Positions 1 to 6,721 are shown, numbered from the stretch's first letter. The stretch is 8,501 nt of DNA from Dehalococcoidia bacterium (GCA_029941095.1 JAPYRO010000043.1:1-8501); one strand, 5' to 3'. A program made the numbers and translations. Notes: generated by a model from the sequence alone, not told the origin.

Positions 1-448
1 GAGCTATTCTTAACCCCTTTAGGGGGTTCACGACCATCTCAGAAAGTTTCTCTAACCCAAGCTCTTCGACGACAGCCCACATCATATGTGTTACACGAAC
101 CGTTCCTTTATATTCTAAGCCTTCTTCTTCTAAATTCTTATTAATTTTAGCTAAGTATTCTGGCTTTTCCCTAAGTTTATAGTTTACTGCGCTCATAACA
201 CCTTGGCAGGTAGAACAAATTGTCAAAATAGTATCTAAGCCCATCTGCTCTGCCATAGCAAAATTACGAGCATTCAAGGTATCTACCAATTCTTCATTTC
301 GCTCGCCCAAAACTCCAGCGCCTGTACAATTAGCCTGGTCAAGCTCAACTAACTCCATACCAATTTTTTCAGCAACAGCAGTTGCCGCTGGGTATAATTC
401 TGGTGTACCTGCTCGAGATACACAACCTGGCCAAAAAGCATACCTCAT
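1..448 (-). CDS. sdhE: HdrB-like CCG-domain subunit of E-type succinate dehydrogenase, partial (N-terminal 149 codons)
   Basis: The gene reads from ATG at 448-446 off the left edge of the window, so only the N-terminal half is present (relatives are roughly 290 residues). The start MRYAFWPGC and the later CSTCQG segment mark a CCG domain as in heterodisulfide reductase subunit B. Visible cysteines are C9, C41, C78 and C81; the residue after C41 is Thr, so the usual CCG triplet reads CTG. In E-type succinate:quinone reductases this subunit replaces the haem-containing SdhC/SdhD membrane anchors and is thought to pass electrons to quinone at the membrane surface. It starts 4 bases after the sdhB stop, with a GAGG ribosome site inside the last sdhB codons, so the two are co-translated. 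The name sdhE here means the CCG subunit, not the flavinylation factor of the same name. The family call is strong; the partner role rests on gene context. Confidence 0.88.
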   Translation of the reverse strand, partial: MRYAFWPGCVSRAGTPELYPAATAVAEKIGMELVELDQANCTGAGVLGERNEELVDTLNARNFAMAEQMGLDTILTICSTCQGVMSAVNYKLREKPEYLAKINKNLEEEGLEYKGTVRVTHMMWAVVEELGLEKLSEMVVNPLKGLRIA

Positions 449-452
449 TATG

Positions 453-1397
453 TTAAACCTCTAATCTTTCAAATATCCTTTTGACATTTTTTGCCGTCTT
501 GATACTTTTATGAATCAAAGGAGGCATTCTAAATCGAAGAATTCGCCTAATTCCTAAAGGGGCCAACTCAAAAGGCCATCTAGGGAATCCAAACGTCTTT
601 CTTGCGAGCCCAAATTCATCTAGCCTACCGCTATGCTTCACTCCATCTATAAAGCCTTGTATATGTCTCTGTCCCCTATCATTTTTCGATATATCGTTTT
701 CCATAACCATAGATCGTATATCCATAATACGTTCCATCGGAGCAACATCTTTAGGGCACGCCTGAACACACATAAAACATCGAGTACAGTCCCAAACACC
801 AGTAGGTTCATTATAAGACTGAAGTCTCTCTTCCTGGGCTCCGTCACGTGGATCAGCTGCAAATCTAAATGCTTTTGCTAGCGCTGCTGGACCTAAGAAT
901 GTTTTATCTACCTCTAAAACTGTGCAATCAGATACGCAGGCGCCACACATGATGCAATTCATAGCAACTGCAAGTTTCATCATCTCATCATTGGAAACAA
1001 GATACTCTTTTTCCGGTTCTGGACTAGTCGGTTGTAGATATGGTTCAACTTTTTCTACTTTTTCCCAAAACATGTCCATATTGACAACTAAATCTTTTAT
1101 CACTGGCATGTTACCCATTGGCTCTACTGTTATTATGTCTCCTTGAACCTCTTTAATGTCCGAGACCATAGCTTTACACGCTAAACGTGATTCACCATTT
1201 ATCTTCATAGAACAGGATCCGCATATAGCACTTCTACAAGAACACCTTAACGAGAGAGATCCATCTTGATGGTCCCTGATATCCAGAAGGCCTTCTAGAA
1301 CACTGCCATATTCTGGAAGATCTACTTCAAATTCTTCATAATGAGTTCCCTCTTGGGACTCTGGGTCATATCTTTGGATTTTAAATTTTGCATCCAT
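453..1397 (-). CDS. sdhB: Succinate dehydrogenase/fumarate reductase iron-sulfur subunit (E-type, 314 aa)
   Basis: This subunit carries electrons from the FAD of SdhA through three iron-sulfur centres towards quinone. The N-terminal ferredoxin domain (about 1-110) has the [2Fe-2S] ligands C54, C59, C62 and C74. The C-terminal domain has C148-x2-C151-x2-C154-x3-C158 and C204-x2-C207-x2-C210-x3-C214-P. The classical protein has a non-cysteine at the 207 position (Val207 in E. coli FrdB, whose numbering matches here), giving a [3Fe-4S] centre; here Cys207 is present, so a second [4Fe-4S] is likely. The protein is about 70 residues longer than typical SdhB (~240); the extra tail (about 245-314) is basic and hydrophobic (for example RRILRFRMPPLIHK) and may help membrane docking. 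The ATG directly follows the sdhA stop codon, with a GAGG site 9 bases upstream inside sdhA, indicating one operon. Whether the enzyme runs as dehydrogenase or fumarate reductase in vivo cannot be told from sequence. Confidence 0.95.
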   Translation of the reverse strand: MDAKFKIQRYDPESQEGTHYEEFEVDLPEYGSVLEGLLDIRDHQDGSLSLRCSCRSAICGSCSMKINGESRLACKAMVSDIKEVQGDIITVEPMGNMPVIKDLVVNMDMFWEKVEKVEPYLQPTSPEPEKEYLVSNDEMMKLAVAMNCIMCGACVSDCTVLEVDKTFLGPAALAKAFRFAADPRDGAQEERLQSYNEPTGVWDCTRCFMCVQACPKDVAPMERIMDIRSMVMENDISKNDRGQRHIQGFIDGVKHSGRLDEFGLARKTFGFPRWPFELAPLGIRRILRFRMPPLIHKSIKTAKNVKRIFERLEV

Positions 1398-3107
1398 TTA
1401 ATATGTCCTCACTTGCGGCTCCCATTGCGTCATTGTAACGGGGATATAATTTAGTTTTGGTTCGCCATTTTTATCTAAATTCACCACTGTATGCTTGAGA
1501 TATTCCTTATCATTTCGATCAGGATAATCTTCACGAGCATGTGCTCCTCTACTTTCTTTACGTTCGATAGCACCTATCGCAATAACCTCTGCGACATCTA
1601 GCATAAATTCTAATTCCAATACGAAAAAGAGATCTGTGTTAAAAATTTTACCTTTATTATCGACGGAAATTTTTGGAAACCTCTCGCGAACTGATCGAAC
1701 AGAATCTAGCGTCTTCTTCATGCCTTCTTCATTGCGAAATACCGCGATCCCTTCGTTCATAGCGTTACCCATCTCTGACCTTAGGTTTGCAGTTCTAAGA
1801 CCTCCGGCAGGCCGAGCAAAGATTTCTTTAATTTTATTTTCGGCGTCTCTAATAGCTAAACTTTCATCAGTGTTTACCCAATCTGTTGATTTAGCATATT
1901 CAGAAGATCCCTGTCCAGATCGTCTACCAAATACAATAGTATCAAGGAGCGAATTTCCCCCAAGTCGGTTTCCACCATGGACACTAACATTCGCACATTC
2001 ACCTGCTGCGAATAATCCTTCAACCCCTTGCCATCTATTTTGTCCTGAAACGTCCCACGTCCGACCATCAACATCAGTCTTTATGCCACCCATAATATAA
2101 TGGTGGCCCGGTTGAATCGGTACAGGTGCTTCTAAAATATTAGTATTGGCGTAATCACGGGATAGTTCATATATTTGACCTAATTTACTCATTATAAGAT
2201 CACGTCCTAGGTGCCTTAGATCCAAGAACACACATCCGTCAACTCCTCTACCTTCACGGATCTCCATAGTCTCAGCACGAGAAACTACATCTCGTGAAGC
2301 CAATTCTTTCATATTAGGAGCATATTTCTCCATGAATCTTTCACCTTTGGAGTTAAGCAAATATGCACCTTCGCCTCGAGCACCTTCTGTAAGTAGTACG
2401 CCATTTGCCTGCATCGTTGTAGGATGATGCTGTACCATCTCCATATCCATTAAGGTCGCGCCTGCTTTATACGCTAGTGCCTGGCCATCAGCTGTTACCA
2501 CTAAGCCATTAGTAGTAGGGGAATAAACCTGCCCAATACCACCTGTAGCCAAAATCAACGACTTACTCCTGAACACTTCAATCTTTCCTGTAGGTATCTC
2601 CATCGCGACACAACCTGCTACCTTGTTATCTTCGATAATCAAGTCCATAACAAACCATTCTGAATACACTTTTAATCCAGATTTAATAAGTTGCTCCCAC
2701 ATTACATGCAGTAGCACTTGGCCAGTTTGATCTGCTACATAGCAAGTCCTTTTGACAGATGTACCTCCAAAAGCCCTCGCATCGATCTTACCTTCTTCAG
2801 TCCTATTGAATACTACTCCCATCCTCTCAAGGCTATATATATCGTCAGGAGCCTCGGAACATAGTATTTCAATAGCGTCTTGGTCTCCAAGGTAATCACT
2901 TCCCTTGACGGTATCATATGCATGGGATTCCCATGAATCGTCCTCACTAACAGCAGCTTGAACTCCACCTTGAGCTGCTGCTGAATGGCTTCTAGTAGGG
3001 AAAATTTTAGAGATCATTGCCACATCAATACCAAGTTCTTGTGCCTTCTGTGCAGCTCGCATTCCAGCAAGGCCGCCGCCAACTATAATGACTTGGTGTT
3101 GGGGCAT
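1398..3107 (-). CDS. sdhA: Succinate dehydrogenase/fumarate reductase flavoprotein subunit (569 aa)
   Basis: Catalytic subunit for succinate/fumarate interconversion, located on the cytoplasmic side of the membrane. The N-terminus has the FAD-binding Rossmann motif VGGGLAGMRAA (residues 9-19). H41 in RSHSAAAQGG is the expected site of covalent FAD attachment. Active-site residues lined up with E. coli SdhA are H228 (QHHPT), R272 (RDVV), H336 (HHYIMGG) and R381 (GGNRLGGNSLLD); TEGARGEGAYLLN (240-252) is also conserved. The length is normal and no disruption is seen. There is no signal peptide. The ATG at 3107-3105 is supported by a perfect AAGGAG seven bases upstream. It is the first gene of the sdhA-sdhB-sdhE operon and follows a 169-base gap with a plausible promoter. 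The family is certain; the physiological direction of the reaction is not. Confidence 0.97.
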   Translation of the reverse strand: MPQHQVIIVGGGLAGMRAAQKAQELGIDVAMISKIFPTRSHSAAAQGGVQAAVSEDDSWESHAYDTVKGSDYLGDQDAIEILCSEAPDDIYSLERMGVVFNRTEEGKIDARAFGGTSVKRTCYVADQTGQVLLHVMWEQLIKSGLKVYSEWFVMDLIIEDNKVAGCVAMEIPTGKIEVFRSKSLILATGGIGQVYSPTTNGLVVTADGQALAYKAGATLMDMEMVQHHPTTMQANGVLLTEGARGEGAYLLNSKGERFMEKYAPNMKELASRDVVSRAETMEIREGRGVDGCVFLDLRHLGRDLIMSKLGQIYELSRDYANTNILEAPVPIQPGHHYIMGGIKTDVDGRTWDVSGQNRWQGVEGLFAAGECANVSVHGGNRLGGNSLLDTIVFGRRSGQGSSEYAKSTDWVNTDESLAIRDAENKIKEIFARPAGGLRTANLRSEMGNAMNEGIAVFRNEEGMKKTLDSVRSVRERFPKISVDNKGKIFNTDLFFVLELEFMLDVAEVIAIGAIERKESRGAHAREDYPDRNDKEYLKHTVVNLDKNGEPKLNYIPVTMTQWEPQVRTY

Positions 3108-3114
3108 TAGACGT

Positions 3115-3120
3115 CTCCTT
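3115..3120 (-). promoter_or_regulatory. Ribosome binding site of sdhA
   Basis: AAGGAG on the minus strand, seven bases before the sdhA ATG. It matches the 16S anti-Shine-Dalgarno well and fixes the start codon; it is among the strongest such sites in the window. Confidence 0.85.
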
Positions 3121-3142
3121 GAGGTAGTTTAATATCCGGTAG

Positions 3143-3172
3143 ATTGTAGCACGCGGTCAGTTAGCACTACAA
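3143..3172 (-). promoter_or_regulatory. Candidate sigma-70-type promoter of the sdh operon
   Basis: On the minus strand a good -10 box TACAAT (3148-3143) lies 18 bases after a weak -35 box TTGTAG (3172-3167). This would give a leader of roughly 30 bases that includes the AAGGAG site. The -10 matches the consensus in 5 of 6 positions but the -35 in only 3. A second possible -10, TATACT at 3187-3182, has no recognisable -35. The gap is the longest in the window and precedes an obvious operon, so a promoter here is expected; its exact position is uncertain. Confidence 0.35.
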
Positions 3173-3276
3173 CAATATATTAGTATAAATTTGGGTAAGT
3201 ACTAGTTTTTTCCGCCGGATAGGTAAGAGATAGCGTGGATTCACTGTTTAAATAATTCTCAGAAAATTAGATTCGT

Positions 3277-3807
3277 TTAATCTGAGTTTGTAAAAAATTT
3301 ATATTTCATTAAACCAGCAATAGTTTTAGCATCACGTATTTCACCTGATTCTATCAATGATTCCAGATCTTTCAATGCAACCACTTGAATTTCTATATCC
3401 TCATCCTCATCAGGCTCATCCTCATTAGCCGGAAATAAATTACGAGCTATGAATAGATGTATAAACTCATTGGTAAACCCTGGGGCTGTAAAAAATCCAC
3501 CGAATGGGCTCAATTCAGTGCTATCCATTGCAATCTCTTCACGAAGCTCTCTACGGGCTGTTTCAATCGGTAACTCACCAATTTCACAGGTACCCGCAGG
3601 TAACTCGAGTAAATTTTCTTTTACTGCATATCTATATTGGTTTACCAAAACAACATTACCCAACTCATCTAGCGGGATCATCGCCACTGCACCAGGGTGT
3701 TCAACTACTGACCATTTGGTAAATGAACCATCGTCTCGTTCCAAAAGATCTTCTCTTAAGGTTATGGTTCGCCCTTTGTATATCTGGGTTTGTTTATGCA
3801 ATTTCAT
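3277..3807 (-). CDS. Nudix hydrolase, ADP-ribose pyrophosphatase type (176 aa)
   Basis: Probably hydrolyses ADP-ribose to AMP and ribose 5-phosphate in the cytoplasm, clearing a reactive product of NAD turnover. The Nudix box spans residues 72-94: G72-x5-E78-x7-R86-E87-L88-x-E90-E91, with the metal-binding glutamates intact; the usual Gly near its end is Ala93. An N-terminal segment ending in VEHPGAVAMIP (35-45), QYRYAVKENLLELPAG before and into the box (57-72), and APGFTNE (108-114) about 15 residues after it are typical of the ADP-ribose subgroup. A run of acidic residues (129-139) precedes the last strand, as is common in this group. The start has an AGGA site 8 bases upstream. It lies 88 bases after nadK on the same strand, giving two NAD-related genes side by side. 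Another nucleoside-diphosphate-linked substrate remains possible; the Nudix fold itself is certain. Confidence 0.88.
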   Translation of the reverse strand: MKLHKQTQIYKGRTITLREDLLERDDGSFTKWSVVEHPGAVAMIPLDELGNVVLVNQYRYAVKENLLELPAGTCEIGELPIETARRELREEIAMDSTELSPFGGFFTAPGFTNEFIHLFIARNLFPANEDEPDEDEDIEIQVVALKDLESLIESGEIRDAKTIAGLMKYKFFTNSD

Positions 3808-3895
3808 TTTGTATTTCCTGATCCAAGTTTATAAGGTGGGTACTAAATCGAAACATATTTAATACATTGTCCTTAATTATTCGTTGTAGGTTCCT

Positions 3896-4744
3896 CTAGT
3901 CGATTCTATCGTCAGCTAAACCAGGGTGGTATCTCTGGCCACTTAAAATAGAACTAAGAGCTCCATAAAAATAATTTTTTGATTGTAACCGGAGGAATTT
4001 TGCCTTGAAGTTACTCGACCTAATAGAAACCTTATCTCCTGTATCTAAAGGGTAATCAACATGACCATCTATGCTTAAAACTGCTGCATGATTACCTTTT
4101 AGCTCTACACTTATAGATGAATCTTCTTCTACTACAATAGCTGATTGTGATAGCGGGTGTGATGCAACTGCCTTGATGATTGAGTATGCAGAAGTTGGAG
4201 GTAATACTGGGCCTCCCGCTGCTAAATTATAGGCCGTGCTTCCGGTCGCAGTCGCTACTAATAAACCATCTCCACTAAAAGCAAACATTCTTATATTATC
4301 TACTTCCACACTGATTTGAATAGTTCTAGCTGCGCCACCACGGCTTATGGCTACCTCATTCATAGCTTGCCATTTTGATCCACCTGACGACGCTTCTAGC
4401 ATCGACCTTTGTTCGACCCAACCTTTCCCATTAACAATATCTTCCAAGTGTTCCAAAGCATCGGATCCATCTAATTCTGTCAAAAATCCCAGACTCCCTG
4501 CATTGATACCCAGGATCGGCACATCCCACCCGGCGGTCTCACGAGTAACACGTAGAAGGGTGCCATCACCCCCAACACTTATTATCAATTGTGTTTCAGG
4601 TAGTTCTTTTTGATTCAAGCCTTCTTCCCAAGATGATCTTGACCAAACTCCCGTACCTAAATCGGATATGCGGCCCTCAATAATTTCCGCCAAAGCGGTA
4701 GCCTGCTCTAACTTAGATTGATATATGATCCCTACGAAATCCAT
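3896..4744 (-). CDS. nadK: NAD kinase (282 aa)
   Basis: Phosphorylates NAD to NADP in the cytoplasm, setting the NADP(H) pool. Diagnostic motifs are present in order: GGDGT at 58-62 (nucleotide binding and catalysis, after the strand LIISV), the GINAGSLGFL segment at 79-88, N129-E130 (NAD binding), and the glycine-rich signature from GDGLLVATATGST (158-170) to GGP (177-179). The length is normal for a bacterial enzyme. The region where many family members read P-H-(S/A)-L-x-x-RP is HPLSQSAIVV here, so the Arg-Pro pair is absent; this looks like a lineage variant because all catalytic motifs are kept. The ATG has AGGT six bases upstream. It is separated by 101 bases from the VOC gene before it, where an extended -10 element is visible, and by 88 bases from the Nudix gene after it. 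Confidence 0.95.
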   Translation of the reverse strand: MDFVGIIYQSKLEQATALAEIIEGRISDLGTGVWSRSSWEEGLNQKELPETQLIISVGGDGTLLRVTRETAGWDVPILGINAGSLGFLTELDGSDALEHLEDIVNGKGWVEQRSMLEASSGGSKWQAMNEVAISRGGAARTIQISVEVDNIRMFAFSGDGLLVATATGSTAYNLAAGGPVLPPTSAYSIIKAVASHPLSQSAIVVEEDSSISVELKGNHAAVLSIDGHVDYPLDTGDKVSIRSSNFKAKFLRLQSKNYFYGALSSILSGQRYHPGLADDRID

Positions 4745-4778
4745 GTTACTACCTGCCTAAATAGTTTTCACAATAGGT

Positions 4779-4787
4779 AGTATATCA
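4779..4787 (-). promoter_or_regulatory. Candidate extended -10 promoter element of nadK
   Basis: The minus strand reads TGATATACT, an extended -10 (TG, one base, then TATACT with 5 of 6 matches to consensus), about 34 bases before the nadK ATG. No good -35 box lies at the normal distance, which extended -10 promoters can tolerate. It would give a leader of roughly 28 bases for nadK and possibly the Nudix gene. Such short motifs occur by chance in AT-rich gaps. Confidence 0.35.
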
Positions 4788-4845
4788 ACGAATCAGTTGA
4801 ACGTTTAGCAAAAAGTCAGTAGATTGCCATAAGCAGTTTAAAGTT

Positions 4846-5745
4846 CTATTTTTTTACTATTTGAATAAGGACCCCACCCGCACTTGCTGGATGAATCCAA
4901 GCTTCATCTTCAGTAACTCTACCCACTCGTTTGAGGCCGTTACCTTCAACAAAATCTATGGCGGACTTTACATCTTTAGTTTCTAAAGAAATATGATGCA
5001 TCGTTCCGTGTGATTTACCACCATATTTTTCAAGAAAATTAGCTGTTCCTGAAGACACGTCTTGTGGTGAAACAGCTACGATTTCTCCTGAATCGTTCCC
5101 CAAAGGTATATTCAATATTCTGACATTTTCACTTTCAATGAACCGTCCACCCTTTCGAGTTGGGGACCTAAGAGTATCTACTCTCAAACCAATTATGTTG
5201 CACCAGAAATGCCTAGCTTTTTCTAAATCATCAGTCACGATCCCTATATGGTGCATACCTGTAAAAACTCCCGCACCCTGATAGTTATCTCCAACCTTAT
5301 GATTCTCGGTTCTCCATATTTCGAGCAGAATTCCTAAACAATCCTTAGGATGGAAAAAAGTGACTGTGTTCCAGGGTTCTCTTATCTGGTCTTCTGGAGA
5401 CTCTAACTGTGTTAAGCCAGATGCTCTCAAATGAGCAACATCATCGGGTACATTGTCTGAATGCAAGCAAATATGGTGCAATGCCCCCACGCCACCACGG
5501 GCCTGGACGAACCTATGTGTACCCCCAGGAGTGGTGCCATCAGATGGTGGGGCGTTTAACTCTAACTCCATTCCACCAATTGGAACATCTAGGATATCCG
5601 TCGGATCAGGACCTCGCTGAAGATTACCTGTTGGTAACGGAGATACCGTTTCATCGACACGTAACCCTAACCCTTTAACAAAAACATCTTGTGCTATACC
5701 CAAATCTTTAATAGCAATACCTGCATGATGGATTCGATCAAACAT
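4846..5745 (-). CDS. Double-domain VOC (glyoxalase / methylmalonyl-CoA epimerase-like) protein, downstream paralogue (299 aa)
   Basis: Two vicinal-oxygen-chelate domains fused in one chain, roughly residues 1-145 and 160-299. Each begins with the family's hydrophobic-HH-x-G-I pattern (RIHHAGIA; GMHHIGIV) and each ends with an HP...G-hydrophobic segment (FFHPKDCLGILLEIW; WIHPASAGGVLIQIV). This resembles two methylmalonyl-CoA epimerase or glyoxalase I subunits joined end to end. Likely metal ligands of domain 1 are conserved (His of HHAG, Glu of ELNA, His of LHHICLH, Glu of LLEIW). In domain 2 the last ligand position is Gln295 (CAA codon) where the upstream paralogue has Glu. It is about 60% identical by eye to the upstream gene, from which it is separated by 74 bases. 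AGGAG lies 8 bases before the ATG. The substrate is unknown; epimerase, lyase or dioxygenase chemistry are all possible for this fold. Confidence 0.85.
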   Translation of the reverse strand: MFDRIHHAGIAIKDLGIAQDVFVKGLGLRVDETVSPLPTGNLQRGPDPTDILDVPIGGMELELNAPPSDGTTPGGTHRFVQARGGVGALHHICLHSDNVPDDVAHLRASGLTQLESPEDQIREPWNTVTFFHPKDCLGILLEIWRTENHKVGDNYQGAGVFTGMHHIGIVTDDLEKARHFWCNIIGLRVDTLRSPTRKGGRFIESENVRILNIPLGNDSGEIVAVSPQDVSSGTANFLEKYGGKSHGTMHHISLETKDVKSAIDFVEGNGLKRVGRVTEDEAWIHPASAGGVLIQIVKK

Positions 5746-5753
5746 ATGTAATT

Positions 5754-5758
5754 CTCCT
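5754..5758 (-). promoter_or_regulatory. Ribosome binding site of downstream VOC gene
   Basis: AGGAG on the minus strand, eight bases before the ATG at 5745-5743. It supports this start, which also matches the MFDR(I/L)HHAG start of the upstream paralogue. Confidence 0.75.
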
Positions 5759-5819
5759 AATAAACAAGAATCTATTAATTATTCAATAATGTAGCTATTC
5801 TGGATGTCTGGAGTTATCT

Positions 5820-6716
5820 CTAAGATTCGTCTTTAACTAACTCTATAAGTATTCCAGATGCTGATTTCGGATGGATCCACGCCTCATCATTTGTAGCTTT
5901 ACCTATTAATTGAAGACCATGTGATTCCAGCCGATCAGCGGCCGCTTTAACATCTCTAGTACCTAACGCCATATGATGCATAGTGCCACCAGCACGTGCC
6001 CCATATTTTTCCATAAATTTTGCTGTACCGCTTTTACCGTCGTTAGGGTGTACACATGTTATCTCGCTATTACCAATAGGAATATCCAAAACGTTTACGT
6101 TCTCATCTTTAATGAATCTTCCGCCTTTGCGAATAGAAGATTGAATTGTGTCTACTCTTAAGCCAATGGTATTAGTCCAAAATTGTCTGGAACGTTCAAG
6201 GTCAGAAGTTACTAAACCTAGGTGATGCATCTTCGTAAAAACACCTTCTCCTTGGTAATTATCTCCTACTCTATGATTATCAGCAGGCCAAATTTCCAAT
6301 AAAATACCCTCGCAATCTCGAGGATGAAAAAAAGCAACCGTGTTCCATGGTTCATTTGATTCAAGTTGTTCTGGAGAAGCTGCAATTTGTGTAAGCCCTG
6401 AAGCCCGTAAGTGCGCAACATCATCCGCGATATTATCAGAGTGCAAACAAACATGGTGCAATGCTCCAACACCGGATCTGGATTCAACAAATCTGTGTAC
6501 ACCCCCGCCTGGAGCGGCTGCGGCATTTAGTTCTATCTCGCAATCTCCTATAGGAATATCAAGAATATCTGTCGGATCAGCACCTCGCTGTTTCCTTCCT
6601 CCAGGATATGGTGAGCGAGTATCATCCACTCTCAATCCTAAAGCATCGGAAAAAATTTTCTTCGCTGCATCCAAATCTGCAACAGCAAGACCCGCGTGAT
6701 GAAGTCTATCGAACAT
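5820..6716 (-). CDS. Double-domain VOC (glyoxalase / methylmalonyl-CoA epimerase-like) protein, upstream paralogue (298 aa)
   Basis: Same architecture as its neighbour: domain 1 at about 1-145 and domain 2 at about 160-298. Candidate metal ligands are H7, E62, H88 and E141 in domain 1 and H165, E218, H248 and E292 in domain 2. The spacing in domain 1 is close to that of methylmalonyl-CoA epimerase (His, Gln, His, Glu), so both halves could hold a metal, as in two-site glyoxalases. Domain 2 ends WIHPKSASGILIELV, very like true epimerases. Type I extradiol dioxygenases have a similar total length but keep ligands only in the C-terminal half, which argues against that identity. A perfect AGGAGG lies five bases before the ATG. 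It follows nuoN by 111 bases in which I see no convincing promoter, so read-through from the nuo operon is possible. No methylmalonyl-CoA mutase gene is visible nearby, so the substrate is unassigned. Confidence 0.86.
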   Translation of the reverse strand: MFDRLHHAGLAVADLDAAKKIFSDALGLRVDDTRSPYPGGRKQRGADPTDILDIPIGDCEIELNAAAAPGGGVHRFVESRSGVGALHHVCLHSDNIADDVAHLRASGLTQIAASPEQLESNEPWNTVAFFHPRDCEGILLEIWPADNHRVGDNYQGEGVFTKMHHLGLVTSDLERSRQFWTNTIGLRVDTIQSSIRKGGRFIKDENVNVLDIPIGNSEITCVHPNDGKSGTAKFMEKYGARAGGTMHHMALGTRDVKAAADRLESHGLQLIGKATNDEAWIHPKSASGILIELVKDES

Positions 6717-6721
6717 ACCGT

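Larger units (their letters stand above)
4846..6716 (-). repeat. Tandem gene duplication of two VOC paralogues
   Basis: The two adjacent genes align over their whole length with one or two short gaps and about 60% identical residues by eye, including long shared runs such as DDVAHLRASGLTQ and near-identical N-termini. They share orientation and are only 74 bases apart, the mark of an old tandem duplication followed by divergence. Each protein is itself an internal duplication of one VOC module, so four modules lie in a row. Confidence 0.85.

Noticed and set aside
12..28. Inverted repeat AACCCC-TTTAG-GGGGTT resembling a hairpin
   Set aside because: It lies inside the coding frame of the HdrB-like subunit (codons for NPLKGL), has a six-pair stem and no T-run after it, so it is not supported as a terminator.
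1636..2100. Plus-strand open frame of 154 codons opposite sdhA
   Set aside because: It lies wholly antisense to the strongly conserved sdhA, its product has no recognisable motif, and no ribosome site was seen; it is a shadow of the real gene.
3134..3220. ATCCGG and CCGGAT half-sites in the sdhA upstream gap as a possible operator
   Set aside because: The six-base half-sites are 75 bases apart and not otherwise symmetrical, so chance is a sufficient explanation.
3258..3286. Interlocking inverted repeats (CTCAGA...TCTGAG and AGATT...AATCT) around the Nudix stop codon
   Set aside because: The stems are short and AT-rich, the loop of the longer one is 17 bases, and no T-run follows on the minus strand; a rho-independent terminator is not convincing.
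3449..3862. Plus-strand open frame of 137 codons opposite the Nudix gene
   Set aside because: The opposite frame encodes an intact Nudix box and ADP-ribose-type signatures; the plus-strand product resembles no known family.
6340..6699. Plus-strand open frame of 119 codons opposite the upstream VOC gene
   Set aside because: It is antisense to a conserved double VOC protein and has no independent support.
5820..6716. Type I extradiol dioxygenase as identity of the ~300-residue VOC proteins
   Set aside because: The length fits, but candidate metal ligands are present in both halves with epimerase-like spacing, whereas those dioxygenases keep them only in the C-terminal half.
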